Below, in pieces: positions 1 through 14,300 of a stretch of 64,000 nucleotides of DNA (its first letter is position 1; each line of letters opens with the position of its first letter). Source of the DNA: Plectrocnemia conspersa. Lineage: Eukaryota; Arthropoda; Insecta; Trichoptera; Polycentropodidae. Position numbers and translations under genes: made by a program. Under the pieces are notes generated by a model. The model was not told the DNA's origin and did no database searches. It saw only the letters and a program-made list of their open reading frames with translations. The stretch lies in NCBI GenBank assembly GCA_009617715.1, contig VTFK01000091.1, positions 806,001-870,000 of the forward strand, given 5' to 3'.

Positions 1-480
1 TTCAGTATTACCCCGCCGCAGTGAAAAATATGTATATGTAGTAAATATGTAGAATAAAATCATTATTTTAACATAGGTAGTCACATTCAATTGTTATGAA
101 TTAAAAAAAGCACGAGAAAAATATTGCACTGGCAACACCGATCGTGTCGATTGACAGTAGACGACGGACTGCAGAATCGGAGCTGACTTGGGAGTGGATC
201 CCTCGTCGGTGACGATGAGTAGACACGAACGGACACTTCCAGGTAAAGACGAAGTGCCGCCGGGACGCGAAATTCGCCATTTTGTTTAATTTCAACACAC
301 TCACCGACAATCGACGAAGATCCTCCTCGCTTGCGCCGTCGCAGTGTTGCCGCATGCGAAATTTTTCCGGGAGACACCAAATTTGACGTTTCTTAAACGG
401 AATCGAGTTCGTATCAATTGTTTTCGATTCAGAGTTCAACTTAATTTAATAAAAACATATTATAGGTTATGGATATGACT
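1..480. promoter_or_regulatory. Upstream region of the PCNP-like gene, possibly a bidirectional promoter
   Basis: This stretch is clearly more GC-rich than the surrounding DNA. It contains CGCCATTTTG near 280 (ATGGCG, a YY1/Pho-like motif on the minus strand). On the plus strand a splice donor follows the proposed first exon at 243. On the minus strand a GTGAGT donor follows an open frame near 308-360. The two opposed donors suggest divergent transcription, with a second gene running off the left edge. No transcript start can be fixed from sequence. Confidence 0.4.
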
Positions 481-2031
481 TTTAAAACGGTAGTCTCGTT
501 TTATAACTAGATTTAAATTTTGCCAGTGTTTCACATTGTCAGGGTCCATGTCGAGAGAATCCAAGACTCGAGATGATCGTTACAGAAGCTCGAGGGATGA
601 CTCGACCGATCGCGACAGAGAGAGGCGCCGGAGGAGAGACAGGAGTCGCTCGGGCGAACGAAGCAACAGACGTTCCCGTTCTAGGGAAAATAGGACTAAC
701 AAATCCAATAAGCCCGATAGTACGGATCAAACTGGTATGTCGATAAAATTATATTTTTATTACATTTACACAAACACGATCTTTGTTTTTATTTTTAGAC
801 ACTAGAGTGAGAGAGATGTCGATAAGTCCGACGCGCGAAGAAGAACCCAATTATAGAATTCCGACTCCGCCGCCAGCTCCCAAGATAGGAAAGATATCCA
901 TCGGTTTCAACAAACCGGCACCAAAAGTATATCTTTTATTATCACTAAACGCTCTTTGATACTAAATATTGCTGAGAGTTTTGCGCAATATTTCCGTACT
1001 TCACAACTATTTATATATTTAATAAAAAATAGTTGAAGTATTCAAATATATTCGTAATTTTTCTCTCAGTTTTTACCGATATTAATTTATTTAAAAGTAA
1101 TTATTGCATCATTAATTAACTTGTTCATTAAACTTTATAAATTTTATGAAATATTCATAACACAATGCCGTGTGAATTACTGTGAGAGCATCAAAAGGAA
1201 AATGCTTAATTTATTATTTTAAATACTTGATGATCACGGATGTCATTCCAGCCTTTTCCAGGGTGAACTTAGCCAGTTTGTAAATTTATATATGAAATTA
1301 TAACCCCTCTTCTTTTTTTACTGCTTAGTTCTATATCCTAAATATTACATTTAAAAAAATGCACCGTAGGCGAAAATTAAAATATAATTAAAACAAAGAG
1401 TATCCAAAAATACGGGTTTATTTATATTTTAATGAAAAAACCTTTTTTAATGATTATATATTTTTTATGAGAGTTTACATATTATCAATAAAATAAAACA
1501 TTTAACAAACTTGAGTACATATTCGTAACATAAATTACATTGTTATTGTTCATAAGATAAGTTGTTTATAAATATAACATTTCTCCATTTCGGTGAAAGA
1601 ATATGAATTTTATTTGACCTATGACAGCTTTCTCTCAAATCACTCAGCCTCAACCTATCAAGATGACATTGAATGCTGCGCCAGCACCGAATCCAGTTCT
1701 ACCGAAACCTAAAGTGGCTTCTGTGTTTAACGATGCGAGCGATGAAGAACCGGAAGAGATGCCCGCTGAAGCACGCATGAGGATGAGAAATATTGGAAGG
1801 TGATAAAATTAAAATTGAAATTTTAATAACTCTGTAACTTAATGATTTATTTTAATATTTTATAGGGAGACACCGACTTCGGCAGGTCCAAATTCGTTCG
1901 GAAAGACAAAGCACGGATTTTGCGATGCTAAAAATATATTCCAAAGAAATTTGAAAGAGGCTATGGAGAAAGTGAATCCAGCGCCGAATCCCACGCCCAA
2001 ATTCCCGAGCACAATCTATAAATTTCAGTGA
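215..2031 (+). CDS. PCNP: PCNP-like nuclear protein (PEST-containing), five-exon model
   Basis: Proposed coding exons are 215-242, 543-734, 799-926, 1648-1799 and 1866-2031, all with GT..AG borders and matching phases, giving 221 aa. If the first exon is noncoding, the ATG at 548 gives 210 aa. The N-terminal third is Arg/Ser/Asp-rich (SR-like). The middle is proline-rich (PTPPPAPK). The acidic EEPEEMPAEARMRMRNIGR stretch followed by ETPTSAGPNSFGKTKHGF matches the conserved C-terminal half of animal PCNP. PCNP is a small nuclear protein with PEST degradation signals, known in vertebrates as a ubiquitination target linked to cell-cycle control. The RS-rich N-terminus is much more basic than that of human PCNP. 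Identity is firm from the C-terminal signature; the first exon and exact start are inferred from splice signals only. The stop is TGA at 2029-2031. Confidence 0.85.
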
Positions 2032-2323
2032 TTACGAATAAGACTGTTTCTTAATTAATATTTTTTTCTCGATATATTAATGTGTCGTTTTATAATTTAT
2101 AAATGTTTATTATGTGATGTTTGATTTGCTTCATTTACTTAATATTTTCATTGGAGCTTTACGATGACCATAAGAATGCGTAAATATTATACATATATAC
2201 GCATAAAGAATAATTAGTACAAATGCACAAGCAATATCCGATATAATATTGATTTTTATGGATAAGACGCTTTTTTCCAAATTGTTTATTTATCGATATT
2301 TTATGTTAGTATTTTCTATTATC

Positions 2324-2329
2324 AATAAA
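2324..2329 (+). terminator. Candidate poly(A) signal of the PCNP-like gene
   Basis: AATAAA lies about 290 bases after the stop codon, with overlapping AAATAAA just after it. Other AT-rich near-matches exist closer to the stop, so the actual cleavage site is uncertain. Confidence 0.45.
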
Positions 2330-2349
2330 TAAATAAAAAAAAATGTATT

Positions 2350-5300
2350 AAAATTGTTTTATGTTCATATTCCTATAAGATACATCGTATTCATTTAATT
2401 GTAATTGATAAAAACTAATAATAAATAATAATAAAAAACTATAAAAATCTTACAAAAAATAGTGCTTAATGCATTCTTACATGTTACTAATTTATAACGA
2501 TAATGAATAAGAAAATAAAACGATAGTTTTTTTAAAATAAATTTAAGGAAAACACCTTTACAATTAGAGCAAAAAATTAAAAAGGAATAATTGCTAATTT
2601 AAATTGCAGACGATCTTGGGGATAACCTCGTCTCACTCTTCAATCTAAAAAACACAGGAAGGTGATCTAAGGACAGAACTAAGAAGCACTGCATATTTAA
2701 GATTGATTAACACAATATCCAGAATTGGCGGCAATTGTGTAAGTAGTTAAAAAGCGATCTTCCGTATCGAATCACGCCGTAATAGTTCCAATGCATATTT
2801 CTAGCGTTAAAATATCCTATTAAAATCACCGAACTTTCAAGTTTAATCACAGCATCGAGATCGCAATGGAGCAGCTTATGTCCAAGAGAAAAATAAAAAT
2901 TATTACTCCACAGTAATAATTTTTATGTTTAATTTTAATTTAATTTAAATCTCGAGGGTTTCTATGCTAATTTTATTACTATTCATTTGAGCATATCTTG
3001 TTGATTTTTACCAGTATTATAATCAGGGCCGGCTCAGATGTCGAGATTTTTCCGAGGCATGTGCAGAAAAGGGCCCTGCATATATAAAAGCATGTTCCTG
3101 CATTATTTATACCATTATTTCAGGGGGCCTCGCGTGTAATATTTTACTGAGGCCTTGCAAAATTTAATCATTTAATTTTCGGGATTACAGTTTCTACGTT
3201 GATTCTACAATTCGTGCGTGCTTACCGTCCATCTAGTGATTGCCAGTAAATAGCGTTGTAACAAAGTGTCATACATGTTATAATGGTCCTTGAAGGAAGC
3301 TTGGACGAATATCAGATTATACAAATTGAGAGTCAATTGTATTAGGGTCTAACTCCACCTTTAAAATCCTCCCTTATGGGAAAGTTTATAGTTTCAAGGT
3401 CACGTTGGGCGACCGTCCGATAATTACAAAGAATAGTTAAAGCCAGTAGTCACCAGCTGATGGTCCGCGGAGAAATTTTTGTGTTTATTAAAATGTTTTA
3501 TTATATTATTATCCAACTTTTTTTATTTTCACTTTATCAAATAACATTTTCATTTTAAGTCCATACCAATATTCGGTGTTAGCTATGCAATTATTTAACC
3601 ATGCTATTTTCCCATATGCAAAATAATTTAAGGTTCTAAGTTCTCTCCTTCGACGATGATTACAGATAAACATATGGTATTAATTAATTTGTATTTTTTA
3701 CACGTGTAAGTCCATGGGCGCACATTGGCAAATTCAAATCAAAGCAGTTTTAAAAGCTTTTATTAACCGTTAAAGCTAAACCTCTCACCCATTAAACCAT
3801 TTATCATTTTTTTATACAAGCTGGTGCAGACCGTACGTGACAATAAACAGAATTGATTAAAAGAATCACAATAGCCATAGGTGTTATTATCATAGGAAAA
3901 ATGACAGCACTTTTTATTTGAAAAAATGAAACGCGAAATTGCTATAGCTAACACTTAACGGCTGTTTCAAATCTGTTCAAATGAGAGGTTACAGATCGTT
4001 TAAATTCCAATCCAGTAAGGTAACAAACTAATCTAATTACACTCCTAGCTCATCGTAATTGGTCGTAGCAGCAAAAAGTGGGTGAGCACTACACCTCCCT
4101 CAGGCTGTCCATATGTATAAAATCGGATACACAGCACCCAAATCAATAATTATCGTTTGAGACTTTTTCCGATAACACATCAATTAATTTAACTAAGGTG
4201 ACCAGATTTTAAAAATATCAAAGGAGGACACTAAAAATAAAAAGGCCATCTTAGATTTTTTTGTTGAAAGTTGGGAGCTAAAAAAGTTAATTTCAGAAAT
4301 TTTTATTTATTTAGAGATGCTGCGGGAGCTAAAAAAAAAAGATCGCCTCAGACATTTTGTTTGATGAGGACGAAGAAGAACAACGAAGGACAATTTTTTT
4401 GAGGGGGACAATCCTTCTCAGAGAGGTACGTTTAGTCACCTTAACTTAACCTCCCCAATTTAGACACACAAAGTTTCTTACGAACTCGAACTAAGAGAAC
4501 CGTCGATCATTAATAGACAAGATCGGAAAAGTAGCCGCTTCCCTCTTCTCGCAATATTGATCCAGCTCGACGTCCAGGATCCAGAGTTCAGCCAGTTTAT
4601 CAAACGGCAAATTATTATAATTATATATCAAATAATGCAACATTTTTTGAAAATAACTAGGAGTGCGAAAAGAAGTACCATTTCATATTTTGAATGTTTC
4701 GATGCGGTGGCATTAGTGTTTAAGTAGTTTTTATGGTAATTGATGTCTAAGATGTTAATTAGAAGCTTTCGTAAGCTTGTGTGGCTATTGTGCAACTCTG
4801 GGTGCTCTACGTGTTTATAATATTATATTAGACAAGACATTAAAAAAGTGCATTGTTAAAATCTGATATCTCTAATATTTTTTTTAATAACTTCTGGATA
4901 TTTCTAAAGCGTCTAATGAAGTTATTGGATCAATATATTTTTTTTATATGAAAATGTTAATTCAAAACAGTTGATATTTTATATTCATAATGCGATTTAC
5001 ATTTTTATGGCAATTATTTTGATTGATTTATTTTTGCATAGTTACTCTGCAAGACCCTGTACAAAACTTTTTGCTTTCCCCTTGGCATCCATAGTACTTT
5101 CTACAAAAAGTTTGATAAAAAGTATAACTTTGCTGTTACATATTAAATAAAAAAAAGTGTATTTACCTAGCAATTTGCAGCAGATCATTTTAGTAGAACA
5201 TAAAAACAGATTAGACATGAAATCTAATTTGTTTAGATGAAGGTAATACTTACATTAAAACAGCAATAATTTTAAAGCATTTTATTTATGACTTTTAACA

Positions 5301-8300
5301 CCATGTAAATAATTATTTTGATAATACATTTAGCTTTGATTAATATCCAATTATACATTGTCAATAAAGTAACCTAAAATATAAATGTAATATATATATA
5401 TATTTTCAATGCATTATTTTATATTCATATTTTTTTTTACTTTTCTAGGTTTTGATTCGTTTAAACAATTCACCTAAAACCGAAAAAAAAAAAAAATGAT
5501 CATACAACCACCTCCTTTTTTTATATATATATATATATATATATAGCGAAATTATACAGTAGTGGTTCAACAATTCTGTCAATCTATAACAATTTACCCT
5601 ACTATCCACACGTTTCCAACTGATAATAACATTTATTTTATGTATATTGCGTGGTCCTAACATTTTCACATGTATCAATCGGAAGGATCCTTGTGTATAT
5701 ATATTATTTATGTTATACATACAAAAACGTAACAATTTCAAATGATGAACTGAACATATTTACATAATACTGGGCTTGGACAAATAATATCTTATGTGCG
5801 TCAGCAGTTGCGTATGACATGTGAAAATTTAGAAGGTTTTTAATGTTATATAATATAGCCAAATTAAAGTATACATATAACGAGTCAAACGTACGATCAA
5901 ATTCATTTAAAAAAGATGAGATCCGGCTCACCTACGATTGACCGTATGTTTGACGAAAGCTTCGAATTCATTTTTAAACAATACATATATAAAAAGACAC
6001 TTGGATATTTATGACAAAGCTCATTCATGTGGTCTTACATGTAATCGTCCTTTTTAATACCTATCATGCTGTGCAACGTTATAAATAATTTCACTATCGA
6101 TTTTCAATCAGTGTTTCAACGCATTTGGTATTAAATAATCAAAAAAAAGCAAAGATATTCAAACATGATATACATTTATATAATATTGTTTCAATAGTTT
6201 TACTCATAGCAAAATATTTACAGCCAACATTTGACGATATCAGCTCTCTTTTTTAGGTAAAAATACATCGACCAAACCAGAATTTTGGCGATTTGCGTCG
6301 TATCATATATTTTCACTCTATAACATACGTATCTTCCACAACAGGATATTGCACAATCCCATCAAAATATATTTATATATTCATCATATACTATATATTT
6401 TTTGAATATAGTTAAATCACAATCATCAAATGCACGAATCGTACAGTTTCTGCATCGATACATTACATAACTGTGTTAATACTTTTTTTTTTCAATTTAA
6501 TATATTACAAATTTAACACTAGGCATTCTATAGGATAAGATGTTTCATCAAATGCACCCTCAGTCATTTCATAGAATATTTACAAATCAATCTTCTTAAA
6601 TGAAAAATCTGACGTAATCAAGCGAGACGTTATCAACAATACTATAACATCTTCAACATTATATTATTGTCAGTAACATAGATAGATAATCTACGGATGA
6701 TGAAATCAATCTGAAGCATAAAATGAATTTCAGAATGCATCTGATGACAAATAACGGTAAATCACTAAACAGCATCGTATATAATATATCTTGTCTATAT
6801 AAATATACATATATAAGATACTAAATGTGTAATAAGAGTTTTTTTTATATAATCATTGTGGTCCGTAAATAAATCAACGCCTCAATTTTTTCAAGCGGTC
6901 TACGTTGAGCAATAGAGTTGATGAACAGCGATTGGAAAATTAATAACACATTCACCGACACGAAACGAAAATTAATACCTATTCCATAATATCAAACACG
7001 TCACAAAACACATCGTTCATTACAGGGTTTAGAAACTTTCCAACCATGCTCGTTTTAAAGATATCAAATTTATATAATCGACTAGAAAAAACTACTCGCG
7101 AACATAATTCATAATAAAAAATATATCACAACAGTCCGAGATTACAATTTTACAATAGTAACAAATCAAAACGCCGGACGACGCCGCGTCTCAGTCGTCC
7201 GGTCTGAAATATTCAAGCGTTGCAAAAATAAATCACCTAAGATAAGCCTTAACATGTATTTTTAAGCATACATATTTAAGATATAGTCTCTCAAAAATAA
7301 AAAAATATTCTGTATGAATAAAATATGTATATCGATAAACAGATAGCAATGTTATAATTTATATTAATATAATATTAAAACATAAGTAAACCATATTTAC
7401 ATGATCATCGTCAGTGCAATATATGAGTATTAAAAACAGACTAGTCGTTCAATGTGTCACCATTTACGTTATCACAAAGTGCTAATAATTTCAATAATAT
7501 ATTCACATATATAATTTCTTGTTCATGATTGAAAAAAAAATACTTAAATCTATTCATCCACATCGTCATGAATTACATACAATTTGCACTAATTGCGGAT
7601 AGATCTATATATATATATATATATCTAATTATACAGTGAGAAGCGATCGATATTTACAATCTTATAAACTGACAGCCATCTTTTGGAGCTTCTTCTTAAA
7701 TCAAAATAACCCGTCATTTAATTAATTATGTGATCAAACAGCAGAGAGAAATTAAAACAATAGACATTCCTAGATTACGTTGAAAACAGCTTACTTCATT
7801 GTGGTAGCCTCTAGTGTTATACATTTTATGCGTTCGACCGACCAATGAAATCTGTACTAGTTTTGTAAATACGTCCCTTTGTTTATAAGATCCAAGCGCT
7901 ATTCATAAACGTGCATCACTATCACAGACGCCGATTAGACCACCCGAATAATACATCATTAATATAAATTTGATATCATGCATAAGATACGATGCACATC
8001 AACAGTAGGTAAATACTATAATAGATATAAAAAATAGTATAATATGTAAATGGTCAAAGAATTTGCATTCAATCCACTCTACGTATCACAGGTTTTTAAC
8101 CAGCACAACCTTTAAAAGATCTCAAACTCTTTACGCTCGACTTTGGCATTAATTCGCAGACTTTTGAGTTAATTCGATATAAAAAAAGACACAACCGTCG
8201 ATATGGAATCCAAAAGATTGAAGAAGAGGAGAAATGATATATGTATATATAATATTTTACCTACTCGAATAGCGATTAGATATAAGCGGGGACATATCGT

Positions 8301-8351
8301 GCCGGTGTTATACACTTAATAAACCAATACAGACTCCATGGTGATCGTATC
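2350..8351. other. AT-rich intergenic / 3'UTR stretch without a recognised gene
   Basis: Six kilobases between the PCNP-like gene and the unc-104 stop codon, which face each other tail to tail. I see no supported coding exon. Open frames here are short and run through microsatellites such as the TA run at 5522-5545 and the AT run at 7605-7625. The part next to 8351 must contain the 3'UTR of unc-104, whose length I cannot define. Degenerate repeats occur at about 3030-3170 (a GC-richer piece with GGGCCCTG) and 4190-4445 (listed separately). Confidence 0.6.
4196..4441. mobile_element. Short MITE-like element with AGGTGAC terminal inverted repeats
   Basis: The block opens with AGGTGACCAG and closes with its approximate inverse (...GTCACCT). 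It is flanked on both sides by TA, consistent with a TA target duplication of the Tc1/mariner kind. The inside carries repeated 'gggagctaaaaaa' phrases. A degenerate relative with the same phrases lies at about 33960-34140. No transposase is encoded. The family assignment is inferred from the ends only. Confidence 0.45.
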
Positions 8352-11300
8352 TCATTTACCGTCCGAGTTTGCTTGTTGTTGTTGCATCGCCATTTGCTGT
8401 TGAGACGACGGATTCTTCCTCGCAGATTTGGATCTGTCAGCATCAAACTTACAACATGTATATAAAACAAAGGAATTGATAGACAAGCAGTGGTGCGTGT
8501 ATATTGAAGCGATAGTCTATTTATACTTCATTGATGTCAGGTTACATACACTCGTTAGGATTAGGTTAGATTATAGCACAATATATTTTAAAAAATAGAA
8601 TATTAAATCAACGTTACCTGATCTGTCCTGCGAGCAGTGGGTTTATGGCGTATAACCAATCGTGCACTTCTTTGTCTCCGAGCGTTTGGAGTAAGTATCC
8701 ACGGTGTTTGCTTACAACACTGAAATATTAAAAATATAGTATTTATATGAATGAACAAGATTTAAAAGGACAATCTATATTAATATAATAAACCGCTACT
8801 CTACAATCACCCCCTCTCTTTTGGGAGAGTGTATATAAGGGCTTGCGCAGCTCTATCAAACACCAAATCAAAATATCATATCTTTCGTAAAAGTGGTTAT
8901 CCTCTAGGCAGCTAAATGTTGCCGTGCCCCAAGGACTTCTCATTGGTTCTGAAAGGAACTTCTGCCATCACTATTGGAACAGATTAGTGCAGGCATGAAG
9001 GCAATGCTACGTCCTACAGACTGTAACATGCATTTTCGTACGAATGCACAGACTACGGAATTCTCGTTCTCGCTCAAACATCCCATAATACACTGCTATC
9101 CAACAATCAACCCCCTCCCATTGGGGAGAGAGTATATAAGCGCTTGTACGTCCACTTTAACCTTCTCGCCGCGACCCTTCATAGTACGATTAATATTTAT
9201 CGGAATAGATTTTCAACATAAACATTTAAAATGAATTATAGAAAAAAATTAGTGATTCTCATTTTATTGCTTTGATTTATTTTACTATTTTTTTTATATT
9301 AGTATGTTTTTTTATAAGATTTTAGAATCAAGGGATTTTGTCACCGCCTTCAAATGGCAGTATATATAACATGGAACGACGCGGATGAAACACACATTGT
9401 TGGTCTACTAGCGCTTTCTGACAGTGATTTTGGATACAGAAATGTAATTTAATTAGCCAGTTAGTAGTTTTTTTTAATATTTTAATTTCAATAAGATTCA
9501 TAGTATTTCATAAAATGACATGCATTTTTCTGGTCAAATTCAAAGAGCTTAGAATTCACGACAAAAGCAATAAAAACATGTTGTCACCGTCACAGTGAAA
9601 ACGCTTGGTTATCTAGTGTTCATATTTAGACTTTTTATTACATTATTTAAAGCACATCTAAACCGAATTTTGACCAATAGGAGAGCGCAAAAAACAATTA
9701 TCACTTCTCAGAAGTAAAAAATTCACGTCAAAAGCAATAAAATCGTGCCGAGGCCGTCGCAGTAAAATAAACTAATTTAGCTAGCGTTCATATTGGGACT
9801 TTTTATAACATAATTACGACTTACAATAAGTGAGAATCAAATAAAGCACATCTAAACTGAATTTTTTCCACTAGGAGAGCGCAAAAAACAATTATCCTTC
9901 TCAGAAGGTAAAAATCCACGTCAAAAGCAATAAAATCGTGCTGTCGCAGTGGAAACGCTCGTCGATTGCGTTTGTTTTTAGTAATAACTTAATATATATA
10001 ATAGGTAAGGTAAATAAATTATAACATAAGAAAAGAAAAATTAGTGTCACAACAATTAATTGATTAAAGACCGGTTTTTAAAGAATATGGCAAATGATTA
10101 AAAATATTTTGCGCTTAACCCTTTCGATGCTACAGGCGTCAATTGACGTCAACATACTCATTTTTGATATTTAAATTGTACTCACAAGCAAAAGCGTATA
10201 ATAAATAACTTATCTGTATAAAAAGGACTAACTTCAGACTAATAGCAATATTTAAATTTATTAAAATACAGTTGAAAATAAGTCTAATCCTAATTATATT
10301 ATGTGACCTACCTAAATGTATTAGGCATCTTCACCATCTGCGCTTGATCTTCGGAATATTCTACATGAGCTGCCGCCAGATTGATCACAGCGCGTTCCAC
10401 GGTATCTTTTTCGTTTCTGAATATAAATACGTACGGCCGGCGAACAACCTATATAACACAAAATCAATTAAAGCGTACTGTCACATGAAAACTTATATAT
10501 CTTAAAAGAATAATACAATAACTTACCACCCAGCGCTTCTTCCATCCATGTATTTTATGCTGAAGAACGTTCAAATAACCTTTCCTGGCCACGGCGGCGC
10601 TCACCCTGATCTCTTCGCAATCCGGCACGTACAACGGAAGAGGTGCAGTGATGGCCGGAATCGGAGGAACGGTATTGCTGGATTGTCCGCTCCACATCTG
10701 CATCGTATGTTCGAGCAGTGCCCGTTCCGGAGAACATAAACTATAATATAAAATAGATATTATATACTGTACTACTTTGGCAATCAAATTTAAAGATTTT
10801 CACTGACTCGAATGAGCTTGCGCTCTGTATTGAAGATATGAGACTTGTCGTGGACATATCGGTGATTCCTTCATCGACGGGAGACGCTGGAGATCCTGTC
10901 GTGATTGAGTTGACTTCCTTAGTTGTACCTATACGTCCTGATATCATATTAATTTTAATTATTATATATATATTTTCTATTATATTATATAAAAAAATAC
11001 CTTGTACAAGCTTTATGCATTTGGTGGTGAGGTATTTTTCACGCTCGGACATTTCCCACGGTTCATAGACAGACGGGTCCGGTTGATGCGGAACCGGAGC
11101 GCCATCATTAGCGTTACCGCCGCAGAATATGGAATTCACCGGCGGCAGTCCAGCGCCGCATCCGGCTTTAGCTACCATGTTACAAGCGTCTTTCTCAGAT
11201 TTGGTAAAGTCATGTAGAGACGGAGGTCCGAGATTTGGCGGAGCGAGTCGGTCTTTCAAAAGTATAGCATGACGAGTCCTTCCGGTTTCTTCGAGGCGAG

Positions 11301-14300
11301 TCAGTTTCTCAAGCTCCCACTACGCAGATGATTAATATCTGTTCGATATAGATTCACTGCATTTAATATCGATTAAAACTCACTTGATGATCAAATATGA
11401 GAGAATCTCCTCTTGGCCTCCATCCGTGCAAGTTTTCTTCTCCTCTAACATAAGTACTGCTCGTATCCAAGACTCGGCGCTGTCTACGCTGTACACCTAA
11501 AATGGCAAAAATATGTTTCATACTTGATCTATTTATATATCAGTACAAGTATCTATTTTTTCAAGCCTTCCAACAATTCTGCTCTTATGTATTGGTCGAG
11601 TATATATTATAAGCAATTAACAAAATTTTGGAAGGCTTGATACTATCTGACTATATCAGTTATTCTCAAATCTAAACTAATCTAGATAGAATGAGTCGAA
11701 TAAAGGATACGGGGAGAGGTGGATGCACTACGGAAATAGGGCACCTGGGCTACCTGGCTCAAGCGCCCGGTGTAAGCTGAGTTCATAAACTCCAGCGAGT
11801 CGGTTTCCGTCGCTAGCGCGAGCTCCGCCACTAAACAGATGCTTCAAAGACCTAGGTCCAGTTCGGGCGTCTCTTCCGTAGATAACCATAGATAGATCTT
11901 TGGTGATAATCGCCGGTCTTGCGCAGTTCTCCAACTATTTAAACAACATCATATATTAAATACGTCTATTTAAATCAAATTATTAATCACTATTACCTCT
12001 AAATAGGCAGACAGAGTGATGTAGATGATTTCACCGCCGACTGTGACTCGATTCAGAAGAGCTGAGTTATGTAAAGAGCTATCCCAAGCTGCTTCGAACC
12101 TAAACATGGCTCGATCGTCTCCTGGAAGTTCCAGTTGTTCGCCGGGGAAGAGTCCGAGAGATAAGACGCAAGACTCGCTATCGTCTTCGTCGGCCGGTTC
12201 GGGACTGTTGCGAATGCGACCTAAAAACACATTAGCTATTACAAAAAAAGTAAAATCCAACTTTTTTGATTAGTTAAATACATACCGACTACTAATTCCC
12301 TGACGTCCTTCCATCTGAGTTCAGTTTCAGGTTCGTGGACGACTGTGATGCGAATTCGGCGCTGAATGCCTTGATGCAATAAGAACAGTCCGCGACATGC
12401 TAGTTCATCGCTATGTTCGACGACCTATAATAACAGTTAATATCATCCTACTGTATCGAATATACTATATGATATATTTAAAAATATAAGTCTTACAGCC
12501 GGTACATATTCTCCATTCGGAGCCAATTCGCAAATCTCGAACCAAACTAGCAGATCGTGCTTGGAATGTAAGTGGCACGGAGGAGCGGCTGCTGGAGGGG
12601 GAGCGCCTCTCGGAGAACGCACTGGTTGAGAGATCGGGATAGACGGAGGAAGCATTCGTTTAGGTGGCGTTCGCACAGAGCAGAGAGGATCTTGCTTGGC
12701 ATCTTTATGCAGCGGATGCTGTTGGTAGTGTCCGAAGACTTTGAAAACGATCGGTTGTGTCTTTACGTACTCCAAGAACGATTTCGTGACTGGTACGGTT
12801 ATCTAAAACAATACATATAATCACCAACGCATTCTTATTTATTATATATAATATATAATAAAAGTAAAGTTACATTTTGCACGTGATAGAATCCTAATGG
12901 AGTTCCTTTTCCGGTGTTTTTGACTGGTTCTGTTGAGAATGCCTCATCATGGCGATGGAGGAAGCTAAAAAGTATTAATAAATTATACATATACATTTGA
13001 TTTTAAGCAACATAATATATGATTGAGACTCACTTGAACTGACAAAACACATCGGCATACTCCGTAGATATGCCTTGAGCTTGTAAAACTGTAACCCTGA
13101 AGGTAAAATCTCTACCGGGCGTTAAATGTTCGGGTAGATCTTCTTCTTTGAGCTCGGAAGCCACGGAGCTATCTCCGCGTCCACTGTCAGCATCACATTC
13201 TAAAGCTAATTCTGTGAAAAAAACAAATAAAAATCATTATTCTCAGATACAAATACATGAGAGAATATAAATATTATATTTTTTTATTTTTAGGTTAGGT
13301 ATGAATTTGAACAAAAAATGGACGTCATTTCAGAAATTTATAAAACTATAATTAGTTTTACAACTTTTATTAGGTAAGGTTTGCGTTTGAATAGCAAATG
13401 GACGTTTCGCAAATGTCAAATTGAGTTTCATATACATTTTAGAGTAGCATGTTAGCGCATATCAGTTAAATTATATTTTCGCTGATGTAAATACATACAT
13501 ATATATCTACTGGTGAAAATGTATTTGGTCTTTACTAGTGAAAATATAACTTGACTGAAACATACTTATTCATTGTAACATTTATACATCACATATAAAT
13601 AAATAACGATATATTACTACATATGGAAAAGTTTAAATAATATAATTTTACTAGCAACTGCCAGATAAATTATATTTTTTCTAATAAAAATATATATTGA
13701 CTTGTAAAAATGTATTCCGATGTAATTTAAAATATTTTCGGGATAGATTCGCGACTGTTTTTCTTTAGATTTTTCCGAAAATGTCTGGTTTTGTTTAATA
13801 GTCGTCATTACAGCTTTTTCCTGCTGGGGGGGGGGGGGGGAGGCAAAAATTGCCAATGGTCGAATTTTTTTAAAATTTATATTTATAGTATGTCATTAAA
13901 TGACCAAATTCAAAGGGGGGGGCATATACCTCCACCTGCCCCCCCCCCACAAATGACATCTAATTAACTGTAATAAATAATGACTGAAAAAATTATTGTG
14001 ATCATCTGGCAAAATAATTTGCTCGGGAGAAAAACTAATATATTTTCGTTACAAGCTGGGTGCCCACCTGAAGGGTTGGACTCGTAGGGCCTTATTACCG
14101 GTAACGGCAGTGGTGCACGCAATGGATTACATGTAGTTATACCTCTGTCAAAATAATTCTGACCGATGTATTTTAATATAAATTCTGACCACAAACAACG
14201 ATTCTTTCTTTAATCAGATCTAGCAGTTTTAGATAGTTTTGCAAAAGATTATTTAAACACATACCTTCAATCTTGAGCGATTCGTGTCCCTCAATAATCC

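Noticed and set aside
5445..5931. Minus-strand open frames near the TA microsatellite
   Set aside because: They pass through simple repeats and AT-rich DNA and show no protein features.
8743..9234. Viral remnant suggested by the TATATAAG boxes
   Set aside because: No frame in the region resembles a viral protein, so a viral origin is unsupported.
10741..11259. Single 172-codon minus-strand reading as one protein
   Set aside because: It runs through the intron between exons 11319-11001 and 10937-10808, with a clear GTATTT donor and a TATCAG acceptor.
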